From: an uncultured Lachnospiraceae bacterium
GTDB lineage: Bacteria > Bacillota > Clostridia > Lachnospirales > Lachnospiraceae
DNA length: 64,000 nucleotides
Reading direction: 5' to 3'
Assembly: GCA_910588295.1 (NCBI GenBank)
Contig: CAJUQO010000009.1
Location: forward strand, 17,083-81,082
Shown: piece by piece, positions 31,572-39,489 of the stretch
Position numbering within the stretch: position 1 is the stretch's first letter
Layout: the number at the start of each line of letters is the position of its first letter
Translations under genes and position numbers: made by a program
Notes under the pieces: generated by a model
The model's input: the letters and a program-made list of their open reading frames with translations, nothing else
Database searches by the model: none
Told to the model about the DNA's origin: nothing

Positions 31572-31835
31572 TTAGATTGCCAAAAGTATATTGAAAAAGG
31601 TTTTTGCATATGCTATAATGCCGATAGGCAAAAAGATATGACAGTTCCATGTGAACGAAGAATGAATCCCCAAACCGTAGTAGCGTACAGTCTGGGGATT
31701 CTTCTTTTCTTTTATAGTGGCAAAGCGCCCACTAGGCAATTTGTTGTCCTTTCGGTCACTGTCAAGCCATTTGATGATGTAGTGGCAGGCTACACCAGCC
31801 GCAACAGCGACTATAAAAGATATGACAAACTCCAT
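31572..31835 (-). CDS. Candidate type I toxin, small membrane protein
   Basis: An 87-aa protein from ATG 31835, which has the very strong GGAGGAGGTG five bases upstream. Residues 1-20 form one membrane helix (MEFVISFIVAVAAGVACHYI) followed by KWLDSDRKDNK, the usual charged boundary of small Firmicute type I toxins. The C-terminal half continues through the region of the antisense RNA and may be dispensable. A minus-strand extended -10 (TGCTATAAT, 31882-31890) would give a leader of about 40 bases. No downstream terminator is obvious. The role as a toxin is inferred from layout and general resemblance; the exact C-terminus is uncertain. Confidence 0.65.
   Translation of the reverse strand: MEFVISFIVAVAAGVACHYIIKWLDSDRKDNKLPSGRFATIKEKKNPQTVRYYGLGIHSSFTWNCHIFLPIGIIAYAKTFFNILLAI
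31591..31619 (+). promoter_or_regulatory. Promoter of the candidate antitoxin RNA
   Basis: TTGAAA at 31591-31596, 17-base spacer, TGC-TATAAT with the -10 at 31614-31619. It points at a terminator only about 45 bases further on, so its product is a short RNA rather than an mRNA. Confidence 0.7.
31626..31712 (+). ncRNA. Candidate cis-antisense antitoxin RNA (about 87 nt)
   Basis: The promoter at 31591-31619 would start an RNA near 31626 that ends at a hairpin with a 9-base-pair stem (GAATCCCCA 31664-31672 with TGGGGATTC 31693-31701) and a T-rich tail. The RNA is fully complementary to the 3' half of the small membrane-protein gene on the minus strand. This is the arrangement of type I toxin-antitoxin pairs such as txpA/RatA and bsrG/SR4. 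The 75-codon frame in the same region on this strand is not needed to explain it. Confidence 0.65.
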
Positions 31836-31959
31836 GGAAGCACCTCCTCCCGTTGCCGGGTGTAGGTTGGACAACACAAGAATTATAGCATATCCATTAA
31901 TATTCTTATATCCTTTTCTTAAAAGGCTTTAAGGTTGGGATTGTGGCTGATACAATCCG

Positions 31960-32073
31960 ATGCTCGCTGCTGTATCTGCGGGCATTGTCACAAAATGGCT
32001 TCTCGTGGAGCTAATTTTTTTAATCAATGCCGTTACCTTCCGAAGACTTATTTTTGTCCTAATCTGGTTTTAG
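31960..32073 (+). CDS. Very small hydrophobic frame (37 aa), doubtful
   Basis: ATG 31960 to TAG 32073 encodes a 37-aa hydrophobic peptide beginning MLAAVSAGIVTKWLLVEL. It resembles the helix-KWL pattern of the neighbouring toxin candidate but lacks a good ribosome binding site. It could be a decayed toxin relative or chance. The rest of 31878-32087 shows only the toxin promoter. Confidence 0.2.
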   Translation: MLAAVSAGIVTKWLLVELIFLINAVTFRRLIFVLIWF

Positions 32074-32087
32074 TTTTGTGTACTGAT

Positions 32088-33479
32088 TTACAAAATATTC
32101 TTTTGGCTGCGATTCATCGGCAATTCCAGAACAAACGCCGCTCCACCCTCCGGCGCGTCGGTCACGGTAAGTCGGCCGCCGTGCTGCTTTATAATATCCT
32201 GGGCGATGGACAGGCCCAGGCCGTAGTGAGCTTTATCGGAGCGGGATGATTCGGCGCGGTAGAACCGTTCAAAGACAGCCTTTTTGTCCTTGTCGGGGAT
32301 GCCGGGGCCGGTATCGGATACCGTGATTGTAAAATGGCGGTTGGCCACAGTCAGAGCCAGGCGCACCATCCCCCCGGCGGGGGTATAGCTCAGCGCGTTA
32401 TCCATCAATACGGCCAGGGACTGCAGGATGCGTTCCTGGTCGCAGAGGCAGTCGGGAAGAGGGGCGTCGGGCAGGGACACTGTCAGGCGGATTCCCTTTT
32501 TGGCCGCCAGAGGCTCGTATTTTTCGCAGACATCTAAGAGCAGAGTGTCCAGGGGAACCGGCTTAAGGTGCAGACGGGGCGCCCGGGCATCCATGCCGGC
32601 AAGCTGCAGCATATCCTGGACGAGGTGGTTCATACGGCGGCTCTCGGAGAAAATAGCGTCCAGAAAACGCCGCAGGGAAGCTTCACGGGTATTTGCGGCG
32701 CCATCGGTATTTGAAGGTTCTGCGCATGCAGGGGATTTTTCTTCATTTAGAATCTCCAGCAGACAGGAAGCGCTGGACAGAATGACTGCCAGAGGGGTGC
32801 GCAGTTCGTGGGAGGCGGCGGCCACGAAGCGGGCCTGCTTTTTTCGGCTCTCTTCCACGGGGCGGAGCATAGCTCCGGTGAAAAACCAGAAAAAAACGGT
32901 CAGAGCAGCCAGGGCCAGCAGGGCGGCGGCCAGAAAGTCTCTGCGCTGCCTGTGGGTCTGGGCAGTCAGGGATGCCAGAGGATGCAGAATCACAGCCCCC
33001 AGGCTGGCCTTTTTCCCAGGGATTAGCACAGCGGAAGCGTAATACCGTTCGTTTTTGGCGGCAAATATAAATTCCGTGTGCTGGGTCAGGGTATGGGAGC
33101 TATTCGAAGAAAGGATATTTATGCCTTTCTTTTTTTGTGCCTCGGCAATAACCTGATCGGCCAGAGCGGTATCGTGTGCCTGCTTTTTTTCCTGGGAGCC
33201 GGAGGGCAGGCTGTTGATCAGGAGGGGGGTGCCGTTGTCGTAGAGCCAGAGGGCCAGGTTGTGGCTGCTCTCCATGCGCAGTACCCATTCATGGGAGATC
33301 ACGGACTGGCTTTCCAGGTAGCTGACGATAGAATAAACAGAATTTTCGAAGGTGTGATATTCGTTCTGCTCCATGTTTTTTCCGGAAATATGCAGACAGA
33401 GCAGACTCATGGCGGTAAGGATCAGGGCTGAAACGATGGCGCAGAACCCGGTCAGCCGTATTTGCAGTCGTTTGATCAT
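32088..33479 (-). CDS. Sensor histidine kinase
   Basis: A 463-aa membrane kinase. Two membrane helices (about residues 10-32 and 158-182) flank a sensor part of about 125 residues outside the cell. The cytoplasmic part has the HisKA motif AAASHELRTPLAVIL with the phosphorylated histidine near residue 225, and an HATPase domain with NALSYTPAGG, DTGPGIPDKD and GLGLSIAQDIIKQHGG. The ATG at 33479 has GGGAGA eight bases upstream; the frame stays open further but without a site. It lies 79 bases behind its response regulator on the same strand. The stimulus is unknown; the sensor part carries no recognised domain. Confidence 0.9.
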   Translation of the reverse strand: MIKRLQIRLTGFCAIVSALILTAMSLLCLHISGKNMEQNEYHTFENSVYSIVSYLESQSVISHEWVLRMESSHNLALWLYDNGTPLLINSLPSGSQEKKQAHDTALADQVIAEAQKKKGINILSSNSSHTLTQHTEFIFAAKNERYYASAVLIPGKKASLGAVILHPLASLTAQTHRQRRDFLAAALLALAALTVFFWFFTGAMLRPVEESRKKQARFVAAASHELRTPLAVILSSASCLLEILNEEKSPACAEPSNTDGAANTREASLRRFLDAIFSESRRMNHLVQDMLQLAGMDARAPRLHLKPVPLDTLLLDVCEKYEPLAAKKGIRLTVSLPDAPLPDCLCDQERILQSLAVLMDNALSYTPAGGMVRLALTVANRHFTITVSDTGPGIPDKDKKAVFERFYRAESSRSDKAHYGLGLSIAQDIIKQHGGRLTVTDAPEGGAAFVLELPMNRSQKNIL

Positions 33480-33558
33480 GAAAATTTCTCCCGGACAGGC
33501 GTCCACCCTGACCGTGTATGGCAGAAAGGCCACGGTGGACCGGTAATAGAATCTGTGC

Positions 33559-34239
33559 TTACTTATGGGCATTTTCCAGACAGTAGCCGATGCCGCGGAT
33601 GGTCCGCAGGGTTACGTGGCTGCTAACGGCCCGCAGCCGTCGGCGGATAAAATGAATATAGTTGTCCAGATTTCCCTCCTCCACGGGAGCATCCGGCCCC
33701 CAGACCCGGGACAGGATCAATGGCCGGGGCAGAGACTGCCCCGGATTACGCAAAAAAAATTCTATCAGATCGCCCTCCCGTTTGGAGAGGACGAATTTTT
33801 TTCCGTTGCCGGAAAGCTCGTGGAGAAGGACATCGTAGGCGATGTCACCAAAGGAAAGGCGTTCGCTGTTTTCCCAGCGGGACGGCCTGCGGCTGATGCA
33901 GTGGATCCGGGCGGTGAGTTCTTCGAAGTCGAAGGGCTTGACCATATAGTCGTCGGCGCCGCAGTTCAGCCCCTCAATCCGGTCGCTCACTTCCCCCAGA
34001 GCCGTAAGAAGGATAACCGGTGTGTGGATCTGTCCGGCTCTGGCTTTTTTTAGTACGGAGGCGCCGTCCAGGGAGGGGAGCATACGATCCAGAAGAATCA
34101 GGTCGTATGCCTGCTCCCGAATGAGCAGGAGGCCCTCCTCGCCGTCGTGGCATATATCCACGGTGAAACCCTGGCGCTCCAGATAGAAGCTTAAGGAATG
34201 GCATAGTTTTTTATCATCTTCAATTAAAAGAAGCCGCAT
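33559..34239 (-). CDS. OmpR-family response regulator
   Basis: A 226-aa regulator with an N-terminal receiver domain (LLLIEDDKKL, phosphorylated aspartate in LILLDRMLPSLDG near residue 51, LTALGEVSDR, KPFDFEELTARI) and a C-terminal winged-helix DNA-binding domain (FVLSKREGDLIEFFLRNPGQ; TLRTIRGIGYCLE). The start ATG 34239 has GGGAGGT. It is paired with the histidine kinase downstream. Its own leader (34240-34377) contains two strong inverted repeats that may be autoregulatory sites. Confidence 0.92.
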   Translation of the reverse strand: MRLLLIEDDKKLCHSLSFYLERQGFTVDICHDGEEGLLLIREQAYDLILLDRMLPSLDGASVLKKARAGQIHTPVILLTALGEVSDRIEGLNCGADDYMVKPFDFEELTARIHCISRRPSRWENSERLSFGDIAYDVLLHELSGNGKKFVLSKREGDLIEFFLRNPGQSLPRPLILSRVWGPDAPVEEGNLDNYIHFIRRRLRAVSSHVTLRTIRGIGYCLENAHK

Positions 34240-34260
34240 AATACCTCCCGGAAAACAGAG

Positions 34261-34341
34261 CGCGGCCTTATATTCGGTGATGATTCCTCGGCCGCGGCAA
34301 TAGAAGAACTCGTAACAGTTCAAGCTTGGCTGAACTGTTAC
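34261..34341 (-). promoter_or_regulatory. Two inverted repeats in the two-component leader
   Basis: On the minus strand, a likely extended -10 (TGTTATACT, 34372-34380) is followed by a perfect 11-base inverted repeat (34312-34322 with 34331-34341, 8-base loop) and a second one (34261-34267 with 34290-34296). Neither has a T run, so operators or mRNA hairpins are likelier than terminators. Confidence 0.5.
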
Positions 34342-34421
34342 AAGAATTCTGTTTTGCATATGAATATCTGGAGTATAACATGGTTTTCTGTAATTAATCT
34401 CTAAAATAACGAGATTTTTCC

Positions 34422-35042
34422 TTAATCAAATAAAGTTTTCCATGAATCAGAGCGATAGGCGTCAAAGCACATCCGGATTTGTTCTTCATTATTTTTTTCT
34501 TCTGCCAGTTGTGGCAGCTCATCAGGGCCGAAATAGTTACTTTCTACGGTTTCTATATTGGATTCAAATGTACCGCCGACGGCTGTGCACAATATAAAAA
34601 TCTTACACACCTTATAAGCGTAAACGGGTAAATTGTGCTTTTCCCTGTCCTGTACCGCAATGACCATATCGGCGGTAACGTCCAGGCCCGCTTCTTCTTT
34701 TACTTCTTTGACGGTATTTTCTTTGACGGAGACATGGACGTCAACCCATCCCCCGGGCAGAGACCAGGTTCCGTTGTTTTCTTTTACCAACAGTATTTTT
34801 CCGTTTTGAAAGACTGCCGCCCGGGTATCCAGTTTCGGGGTTTGATAACCAATTTCGGAACAAAACAGGTCTTTTACTTTGGCGACCGGTATTTCTGACT
34901 GGCGGGCTATCATTTCGGCCGCGATTTCCCGAATCCTTTCAAAACGCTCTTTGTCATAGGGATCCTTTCCATAATAGATCCCCGCCTGGGCAATACTCTG
35001 CAATTCCACCGCCCATGAAAGCCATTCCGTATTATTATCCAT
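34422..35042 (-). CDS. NUDIX hydrolase with N-terminal NUDIX-associated domain
   Basis: A 206-aa protein. Residues about 1-60 match the helical N-terminal domain found ahead of ADP-ribose-pyrophosphatase-type NUDIX enzymes (WAVELQSIAQAGIYYGKDPYD). The NUDIX box at about 98-125 reads GGWVDVHVSVKENTVKEVKE followed by EAGL; compared with the consensus GX5EX7REUXEEXGU, the first glutamate is valine and the arginine is lysine, both seen in this subfamily, while the metal-binding EExG core is kept. It should cleave a nucleoside diphosphate derivative; substrate unknown. ATG 35042 has AAGGAGA. It appears monocistronic. Confidence 0.88.
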   Translation of the reverse strand: MDNNTEWLSWAVELQSIAQAGIYYGKDPYDKERFERIREIAAEMIARQSEIPVAKVKDLFCSEIGYQTPKLDTRAAVFQNGKILLVKENNGTWSLPGGWVDVHVSVKENTVKEVKEEAGLDVTADMVIAVQDREKHNLPVYAYKVCKIFILCTAVGGTFESNIETVESNYFGPDELPQLAEEKNNEEQIRMCFDAYRSDSWKTLFD

Positions 35043-35364
35043 AGTACGATCTCCTTGTGTTTTATAGATGTTTAAGTTTTCCGCAACAGTAAGCGTTTTC
35101 CCTGCGCAATGTCGTTTGCTTAAACCTTCATGCACAGCAGAGAGGACATCCCGCCGTTTTCTGAATGCCGGATTACTATGTTCATTATAAGCGTTTGCTT
35201 CGGCTATAGCAATGGAAGAAATATTTACCTAAATGACAGAGGCTGAACTATTACCAAAAGCTTTCTTTGGCTTTTTTAGAGAAAAAATAGAGCCCCCTTA
35301 GAGGGAATTTAGAGAAAAAGAGGGTAAACTCTAGACAGTCGCAAAAAGGGAGGTAAATAATACG
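35043..35364 (+). other. Divergent intergenic region NUDIX / solute-binding protein
   Basis: No gene is seen in these 322 bases. They must contain promoters for both the NUDIX gene and the ABC operon, but I find no convincing -35/-10 pair. A weak hairpin with T run (CCAAAAG-CTTT-CTTTGG then TTTTTT, 35254-35277) lies about 90 bases before the lipoprotein start and could be an attenuator. A GAGGG-rich segment (35285-35335) follows. Confidence 0.35.
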
Positions 35365-37698
35365 ATGAAACGTAAGCGAAAAAAAATAGGAGTTTTTGTG
35401 CTGACGGCGGCTTTGGCCGTACAGTCGCTTGGGGGATGCCAGAAGCAGGCGGGCGATGCGCCGGGTTCAGGGGACGTCCAGGGGTCGGCAGACGCGTCAG
35501 GGCCGACGGCCGGTTCGGCCATGGGGACTTCAGAGAACGGCGCCGGCGGGGAGAAGGCCATGGGCCGGTATCTGGAGTCGGAGATCGAATTCCCCGAGGG
35601 CGTGTACACGGCCTGCGGCGTGGGAGTACTAGAGGACGGCTCGCTGCGGCTGCTGGGGGAAGATGAAAATGCCATAAGCCGCACACTCTGGTCGTCGACG
35701 GACGGGGGCGCTTCCTGGAATGAGGAGAAGCTGCCGGAGGCGCTGTCTATGGACAGCGTGGATGATATCCTGGGCCTGAGCTTTGGGCCGAAGGGGGAGA
35801 TGGCGGCGCTGGATGCCGGTTATACCCCCATTATTACCGGTGCGGACGGTGCGGGAGGAAAAGTGACATTCACCCTGCCGGACGGTTCGGCCGCCGAGAT
35901 GATGTTTGAGCTGCATTTTGCGCCCGGCGGGGAACTGGTGGGGATGGAGAGCGGCGGCAGTCTGTATCTGCTGGATGCGGAGCAGAAAAAGGCGACGCTC
36001 TGTTACAATGAGTCCGGCGACGGGGCGGCCGGTTACAGCTTTGCGGGCGGGAATCTCCTTACCTACGGAAGCGGCGGCATCCAGATCTATGATACGGCCA
36101 CCGGGGAGCAGAAGGATATAGACAGCGTATTAAATGACAATGCGATACTGGAATCCCAGGCAATGGACGGCGATACCCCGGCGGGCGGGAACCGTTCGCT
36201 GATGTTTGTTTCCGGTGAAGGGGAAGATGATCTCTATTTCTGTAATGACGAGGGGATCTACCATCATGTCCTGGGGGGCAGCGTCAGTGAGCAGATCGCC
36301 AACGGCGCCTTGAACAGCCTCAGCAATCCCAGCCTGTCCCGGCGGGAATTTGGCGTACTGCCGGGAGGGGATTTCTTTATCTTTGGTTTCGACGCGGCGG
36401 AGAGCAATACAAAGCTCCTGCGCTACACCTGGTCGGCGGATACGCCGGCTATGCCGGATACGGAGCTACGCATGTTTGCACTGGAGGATTCCTCGGGGCT
36501 CAGACAGGCCATTGCCCTCTACCAGAAAAATAACCCCGATGTGTACGTCCATATGGAGGTGGGCCTGACAGGCGGTGACGGCAAGACCGCCGAGGATGCG
36601 GTCCGCGCTCTGAATACGGATCTGCTGGCCGGGAACGGGCCGGATCTGCTGGTGCTGGACGGTATGCCGGTGGACAGCTATATTGAAAAAGATATGCTTT
36701 TAGATGTTCACGACGTGGTGGATGAGGTGAGCGGCAGCGACGGACTCTTTGAGAACGTGGCCCGGGCCTATGAGAAAGACGGGGCGGTTTACGCGGTGCC
36801 TACCAGGATCAGTATCCCCATCATCCAGGCGGAGAGTCAGATTCTGGACGCGGCGGGCAGCCTGGAAGCCCTGGCCGACACGGCGGAAACGATGAAAGCG
36901 GAGACGGGCGGGGGCATATTGCGCTCGATGGACGCAAAGATTTTTACCTATCTGCTGTACCGCATGGACTCGGCCAACTGGATGGGTGAAGGCGGTATGA
37001 TCGACGAGGCGGCCGTGACGAACTTTCTCACCCAGGCCGCACGGCTGTACCAGACCAGCGGTACGGTGGATAGCCATCGAACAAGCTGGGACACTTATGA
37101 CAGTATTCCCGGGGCGAAGAGGGACAGCGTCGTGTCCGTGGGCCTGATGATGAAGTCCGACGGCGAGCGCATAGAGCTGGGCAACCTGGATTCCATGTGG
37201 GAGTATATGGAGATGACCTCGGTGAACCACTCAAGCGAAGAGAAATATCCCTACAGGGCCATGCAGACGGGAACCAACGCGGCCTTTATACCGGCCTGCC
37301 AGATCGGCGTAAGCAGTAAGAGCACCGCACCGGACAAGGCGAAGGGGCTCTTGAAGGAGCTGATCGGTGTGCAGATCCAGTCCTCCGGCGACGGTTTTCC
37401 CGTCAACAAAGCGGCATTTGCCAAAATGACCGAGGAGAATGAGACCCAGTCCAGCCTGTCGGTGGGAAGCTCCGACGGGGAGGGCGGCAGCGTGAGCCTG
37501 GAGCTGAACTGGCCGAATGCCGAGGAGATCAAAGCGCTGTCCGATATGCTGGAAAGCGCGGATACGCCGGCGTTGACGGATCATGTGATTGAGGAGATCG
37601 TGCTGGAGCAGGGGGTGCGCTGCCTGGAGGGCAGCCAGAGCCCCGAGGGAGCCGCCGCCAATATTATGCAGAAAGTGAAGCTGTACCTTGCGGAATAA
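35365..37698 (+). CDS. Lipoprotein: beta-propeller-like domain fused to an ABC sugar-binding protein
   Basis: A 777-aa exported lipoprotein. The signal peptide ends in the lipobox SLGGC with the lipidated cysteine at residue 25. A Gly/Ser/Ala-rich linker follows, then about residues 60-365 with propeller-like features (TLWSSTDGGASWNEEKLPE, an Asp-box/BNR element near 110-130). From about residue 370 it is a family 1 extracellular solute-binding protein (LRQAIALYQKNNPDVYVHME, LLAGNGPDLLVLDGMP). Normal binding proteins are about 430 aa, so the N-terminal 340 residues are an added domain. It heads an operon with two permeases. GGGAGGT precedes the start. The sugar is unknown. Confidence 0.85.
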   Translation: MKRKRKKIGVFVLTAALAVQSLGGCQKQAGDAPGSGDVQGSADASGPTAGSAMGTSENGAGGEKAMGRYLESEIEFPEGVYTACGVGVLEDGSLRLLGEDENAISRTLWSSTDGGASWNEEKLPEALSMDSVDDILGLSFGPKGEMAALDAGYTPIITGADGAGGKVTFTLPDGSAAEMMFELHFAPGGELVGMESGGSLYLLDAEQKKATLCYNESGDGAAGYSFAGGNLLTYGSGGIQIYDTATGEQKDIDSVLNDNAILESQAMDGDTPAGGNRSLMFVSGEGEDDLYFCNDEGIYHHVLGGSVSEQIANGALNSLSNPSLSRREFGVLPGGDFFIFGFDAAESNTKLLRYTWSADTPAMPDTELRMFALEDSSGLRQAIALYQKNNPDVYVHMEVGLTGGDGKTAEDAVRALNTDLLAGNGPDLLVLDGMPVDSYIEKDMLLDVHDVVDEVSGSDGLFENVARAYEKDGAVYAVPTRISIPIIQAESQILDAAGSLEALADTAETMKAETGGGILRSMDAKIFTYLLYRMDSANWMGEGGMIDEAAVTNFLTQAARLYQTSGTVDSHRTSWDTYDSIPGAKRDSVVSVGLMMKSDGERIELGNLDSMWEYMEMTSVNHSSEEKYPYRAMQTGTNAAFIPACQIGVSSKSTAPDKAKGLLKELIGVQIQSSGDGFPVNKAAFAKMTEENETQSSLSVGSSDGEGGSVSLELNWPNAEEIKALSDMLESADTPALTDHVIEEIVLEQGVRCLEGSQSPEGAAANIMQKVKLYLAE

Positions 37699-38530
37699 AT
37701 ATGAGTATAGTGGGCTCTGGTTCATCCTGCCCAGTCTCCTGGGCGTGATGATCTTTATCCTGCTGCCCTTTATGGATGTGGTGCGGCGCTCCTTTATGGG
37801 CGCCGTGAACGGCAAATGGGTGGGGCTGGCCAATTACCGGAACGTGCTGGGAAACCAGGCGTTCCTCCTGGCGGCGGGGAATACGGCCCGGTTTGCGGCG
37901 GTCTGTATCCCTATGCTGATTGGCCTGTCCCTCTTTACGGCCGTATTTTTACAGCGGTATAAGACCTGGGGCGGCTGGCTGAAAAGCGCGTACCTGGTGC
38001 CCATGGCCATTCCGGTGGCTTCGGTGGTGCTGCTCTGGCGGGCGCTTTTCGACCGTCAGGGCATTTTAAACGGCGGCCTGTCCCTGCTAGATCTTCCCGC
38101 CAGGGACTGGATGAATTCAGGGACGGCTTTCGGGGTGCTGGTGTTCAGCTACATATGGAAAAATCTGGGCTACGATGTGGTGCTCTGGATGGCGGGGCTG
38201 TCTTCCATACCGGAGAGCCTCGGCGAAGCGGCCCGGGTGGACGGGGCGAATGAGTGGCAGTGCTTTTGGCGGATCACGCTGCCGAATCTGCTGCCCACGC
38301 TGTTTACCATCACGGTGCTGTCCTTTCTCAATTCTTTTAAGGTGTTTCGGGAGGCCTATCTGGTGGCGGGAAACTATCCGGATCAGAGTATGTACCTGAT
38401 GCAGCACCTGTTTAACAACTGGTTCCGGGATCTGGATATGGATAAAATGGCGGCGGGGGCGGTGTTGATGTCCCTGGTGATCCTGGCGCTGGTCCTGCTT
38501 TTGCAGAAAGCCTGGGGCGAGGAGGAATAG
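37688..38530 (+). CDS. Carbohydrate ABC transporter permease (MalF/UgpA type)
   Basis: A 280-aa inner-membrane permease with six predicted helices, starting SGLWFILPSLLGVMIFILLP. The ATPase-docking EAA loop reads SLGEAARVDGANEWQCFWRI near residue 178, then TLPNLLPT. The start is TTG 37688, overlapping the lipoprotein gene by 11 bases, which fits family N-termini and suggests translational coupling; the ribosome binding site is weak. It should form the channel with the next gene. Confidence 0.9.
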   Translation: MRNKYEYSGLWFILPSLLGVMIFILLPFMDVVRRSFMGAVNGKWVGLANYRNVLGNQAFLLAAGNTARFAAVCIPMLIGLSLFTAVFLQRYKTWGGWLKSAYLVPMAIPVASVVLLWRALFDRQGILNGGLSLLDLPARDWMNSGTAFGVLVFSYIWKNLGYDVVLWMAGLSSIPESLGEAARVDGANEWQCFWRITLPNLLPTLFTITVLSFLNSFKVFREAYLVAGNYPDQSMYLMQHLFNNWFRDLDMDKMAAGAVLMSLVILALVLLLQKAWGEEE

Positions 38531-38580
38531 CGGAGAGCGCTTTTTCGGACGAGGAGCAAAGAGGGCAGAGGAGGTTTTGT

Positions 38581-39429
38581 ATGATAAAGCTGGGACGTAA
38601 AATGATTATTGTTTTTCTGGCCCTGCTGGCGTTTATCGCCTGCTATCCGGTGCTTTTCCTGGCGGTGGGTTCCCTGATGGAAAAGCAGGAGGTGCGGGAG
38701 GCCCTGGGCGGCATTTTGTCCGGCGGGTCAGAGTTTGTATCATGGCGGTTCGTCCCGCTGTATCCCACCCTGGCCTCCTGGGTGGAGCTTATGCTGGATT
38801 CGCCCCAGTTTTTTGTGATGTTCTGGAATTCGGTGCGGCTGACCGCCGGGGTGCTCCTGGGGCAGCTCGTGATCGCGGTTCCGGCGGCCTGGGGCTTTGC
38901 CCGGTACGATTTCCCGCTAAAGCGGATCCTGTTCATGGTGTATGTCATCCTGATGATGATGCCGTTCCAGGTGACGATGCTGTCCGGCTATCTGGTGCTG
39001 TCGGGCCTGCGTCTGCTGGACACTTACGGCAGTATCTGGCTGCCGGGGATCTTCTCCACCTTTCCGGTATTTATCATGTACCGGTTTTTTCGGGGAATCC
39101 CGGGGGCTGTCATCGAGTCGGCCAAGCTGGACGGCGCGGGGGATCTGCAGATTTTCTTCTATCTGGGGCTGCCCCTGGGGAGCGGGGGCATCGTGTCGGC
39201 CATGGTACTGGGATTTCTGGAATACTGGAATCTGATCGAACAGCCTCTGGCGTATCTGAAAGATCCGTCTCTGTGGCCGTTGTCCCTGTATCTGCCGAAT
39301 ATCGGGCTGGAGGAAGCGGGGCTGGCATTCTGCGCTTCGGTGACGGTGCTGATTCCGGCGCTTTTTGCTTTTTTCGCGGGGCAGGATTATCTGGAGCAGG
39401 GAATCGTGGCTGCGGCGGTGAAGGAATGA
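38581..39429 (+). CDS. Carbohydrate ABC transporter permease (MalG/UgpE type)
   Basis: A 282-aa permease with six helices and the EAA-loop motif AVIESAKLDGAGDLQIFFYL near residue 178. The ATG at 38581 is preceded by GAGGAGGT. It pairs with the upstream MalF-type permease. No ATPase is encoded nearby; many Firmicute sugar importers of this CUT1 type use a shared MsmK-like ATPase encoded elsewhere. Confidence 0.92.
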   Translation: MIKLGRKMIIVFLALLAFIACYPVLFLAVGSLMEKQEVREALGGILSGGSEFVSWRFVPLYPTLASWVELMLDSPQFFVMFWNSVRLTAGVLLGQLVIAVPAAWGFARYDFPLKRILFMVYVILMMMPFQVTMLSGYLVLSGLRLLDTYGSIWLPGIFSTFPVFIMYRFFRGIPGAVIESAKLDGAGDLQIFFYLGLPLGSGGIVSAMVLGFLEYWNLIEQPLAYLKDPSLWPLSLYLPNIGLEEAGLAFCASVTVLIPALFAFFAGQDYLEQGIVAAAVKE

Positions 39430-39489
39430 GAAGCCCCGCCGTTATACGCCGGACGTATCCCGGATGGGTTATAAGGAGGATGGAATAAC

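Noticed and set aside
31638..31865. 75-codon plus-strand frame opposite the toxin candidate
   Set aside because: It overlaps the antisense RNA terminator and has no ribosome binding site; the RNA explanation fits promoter and hairpin better.
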